DNA of 5,233 nucleotides. Origin: Candidatus Nomurabacteria bacterium RIFCSPHIGHO2_01_FULL_39_10. Lineage in GTDB: Bacteria; Patescibacteriota; Minisyncoccia; Phycocordibacterales; UBA9973. Shown here in pieces: positions 4,148 through 5,233 of the stretch (position 1 is its first letter; every line of letters starts with the position of its first letter). The notes beneath the pieces were generated by a model. It saw only the letters and a program-made list of their open reading frames with translations. It was not told the DNA's origin and made no database searches. The stretch spans positions 1-5,233 of the forward strand of contig MFTJ01000053.1 in assembly GCA_001786805.1 (NCBI GenBank), read 5' to 3'. The position numbers and the translations under genes were made by a program.

Positions 4148-4996
4148 ATGATAAAGTGGTTTAAAGAGTATGTTAGTACGTTTAAGTTTACGTTTGATTT
4201 TTGGAGTACGTTTTTAGTTGATTATGTCTTTTTTGGTGGGTTGTGGTTGTTATTTACGTGGTTTTCAGAGTATGTGAATATGCAATCGAAAGGATTGATG
4301 CAGGGGAAGAGTCTTGAGCAGATACAGCAGTCGTTTACACCGGAAAATGCGCAGCAGTCGCTTGCGTTTTTGTCGCAGGTGAGTTCTTTTTTATGGGTTT
4401 TTGTTGCCGGGTTAGTGTTGTTAATAGTTGGGGGGTTTTTATTATTTGGGTTAGAGCAAGCGATGATTTGGTATCATTTTGAGCGCAAAAAAGTGAGTTG
4501 GAAGATGTATTGGAAGTGGAATGTGTTTCATGTGGTGTTAATCATTCCGTTGGTGTTGTATGGATTGTTTTATTTGTTGATTACATTGATATTTAGTGGA
4601 TTTTTTAATTTTGTTATTAGTTTGATTCCAACGTTATATTTTAAAGCGCCGAGTACATTTCAGGCGGTTGTGAAATTTTTGAATGGGGTGGTTAGTTTTT
4701 CGCTTGGAATATGGTTGTTGTTATTACTATTTGTGATGTGGTATGTGTTTGCGCAAAAGTATAAAGTATGGGAGTCCATTGGGGATGGATTTCATTTGGT
4801 TTGGCAGAGAAAAATGAGGTTTGGAAAATTATTTGTGTTTGCGTTAATAATGGCGGTGTTATTTACACTTATAGCGGTGCCGTTTCGAATGTTATTTGCA
4901 TCTGTTTCTGTGTTGAGTATGGGGTTTGATTTGTTTGTGTTATTCTTTTTTGTGGCGTGGCTGCGGTTAGTTGTGGTTGAGATGTTGAAAGAGTAG
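4148..4996 (+). CDS. Polytopic membrane protein of unknown function
   Basis: This 282-residue protein is very hydrophobic, with about six membrane segments: roughly 20-40, 80-104, 127-162 (long enough for two short passes), 178-202, 226-247 and 254-276. A soluble loop of about 40 residues (41-79, with many Gln and Glu) joins the first two. Another short amphipathic section, YKVWESIGDGFHLVWQRKMR (205-224), precedes segment five. This 'helix plus basic stretch, then membrane segment' pattern recalls the broad group of small-genome integral membrane proteins that resemble the GPDPase membrane domain or DUF4013-like families. The likeness is topological and I cannot place it in a family. No catalytic residues are evident. 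The coding strand is strongly G/T-rich, as expected for Leu/Val/Phe/Trp-rich sequence with G-ending codons. It has its own TATA box and appears monocistronic. Confidence 0.85.
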   Translation: MIKWFKEYVSTFKFTFDFWSTFLVDYVFFGGLWLLFTWFSEYVNMQSKGLMQGKSLEQIQQSFTPENAQQSLAFLSQVSSFLWVFVAGLVLLIVGGFLLFGLEQAMIWYHFERKKVSWKMYWKWNVFHVVLIIPLVLYGLFYLLITLIFSGFFNFVISLIPTLYFKAPSTFQAVVKFLNGVVSFSLGIWLLLLLFVMWYVFAQKYKVWESIGDGFHLVWQRKMRFGKLFVFALIMAVLFTLIAVPFRMLFASVSVLSMGFDLFVLFFFVAWLRLVVVEMLKE

Positions 4997-5039
4997 ATAT
5001 TGGTTATTGATTTAGAATGAGTGCGTTATGTGCAATCCG

Positions 5040-5050
5040 GGTACGGTACC
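5040..5050. promoter_or_regulatory. Palindrome GGTAC-G-GTACC upstream of the DUF5680 gene
   Basis: An 11-bp perfect palindrome with 5-bp arms sits 13 bp upstream of the TATA box at 5064 and directly abuts a second TATA-like string (TATAAA, 5051-5056). It is GC-rich against a very AT-rich intergenic background. Its position suits a regulator site, but no partner protein is known. Nothing else was recognised in the intergenic stretch 4997-5092. Confidence 0.4.
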
Positions 5051-5063
5051 TATAAACACAAAA

Positions 5064-5070
5064 TTTATAA
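5064..5070 (+). promoter_or_regulatory. TATA box of the DUF5680 gene
   Basis: TTTATAA starts 29 bases before the ATG at 5093, the same spacing as the other promoters here. The alternative TATAAA at 5051-5056 would give a leader of about 15 bases and has no ribosome site to go with it. Confidence 0.6.
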
Positions 5071-5092
5071 CTTTAATCACAATAATAAAAGT

Positions 5093-5233
5093 ATGGATAA
5101 AAAATTACTGCAAGAATTAAACCGCTTTCTAGGAAAAGCTGCTCTCAATACTTATGCAGGTGGTGGTCAAGAAGTTGGTCCTGAAGAAGCTGGTTTCAAA
5201 GAATTAGAGTTCAAGGAGGGTGGCTGGTATTAC
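5093..5233 (+). CDS. DUF5680 domain protein, N-terminal part
   Basis: The first 47 residues are visible; the gene runs off the window. The pattern of an initial helix (LLQELNRFLGKAALNTYAGG), the TYAGGG motif (20-25), and then KELEFKEGGWYY (36-47) matches the start of the DUF5680 family. This is a small single-domain cytoplasmic family of about 100-150 residues found in bacteria and archaea, with no known function. The start is well supported because DUF5680 proteins begin only a few residues before this helix and a TATA box lies 29 bases upstream. Codon use here is less G/T-biased than in the preceding membrane gene. There is no sign of an operon with it. Confidence 0.75.
   Translation, partial: MDKKLLQELNRFLGKAALNTYAGGGQEVGPEEAGFKELEFKEGGWYY

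Overview
The window looks archaeal, most likely from a small-genome AT-rich lineage of the DPANN type (moderate confidence, inferred from sequence style and gene families, with no marker gene present). The main evidence is promoter architecture. Nearly every gene start has an archaeal TATA box (TTTATA/TTTAAA type) whose 5' edge lies 29-32 bases upstream of the start codon. No Shine-Dalgarno site precedes those starts, which points to leaderless transcripts. The only convincing ribosome binding site is at the internal gene of a two-gene unit (vapC). The family content (an AAA_14/DUF4143 ATPase, a VapBC pair of the archaeal 'HPEIKWSEVAR' type, small lipoproteins, a DUF5680 protein) agrees with this. 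No RNA gene, CRISPR array or transposase was seen.

Layout from left to right: the 3' end of an unidentified plus-strand gene (to 202); a promoter with two nearly identical 19-bp palindromes in front of a complete AAA_14/DUF4143 ATPase (296-1528); a small minus-strand lipoprotein (1532-1900); a divergent promoter region with a perfect three-copy 9-bp repeat leading into vapBC (2008-2555); two further minus-strand lipoproteins (2559-2948 and 2968-3432) related to the first; a divergent promoter built on a 15-bp perfect inverted repeat; a plus-strand lipoprotein with a C-terminal membrane hairpin (3528-4091); a polytopic membrane protein (4148-4996); and the first 47 codons of a DUF5680 protein (5093 to the window end).

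Functionally the window is an accessory/cell-envelope neighbourhood. Three paralogous minus-strand lipoproteins share an N-terminal 'IALYN' helix and a C-terminal 'WDEI' strand plus helix. They are interleaved with two plus-strand units of the selfish or stress type, the ATPase and the toxin-antitoxin pair. Each of these units ends only 3 bases from a convergent lipoprotein stop codon. The most interesting non-coding signals are the tandem operator of the ATPase, the repeat array that straddles the vapB start, and the mirror-image promoters shared by two lipoprotein transcription units.
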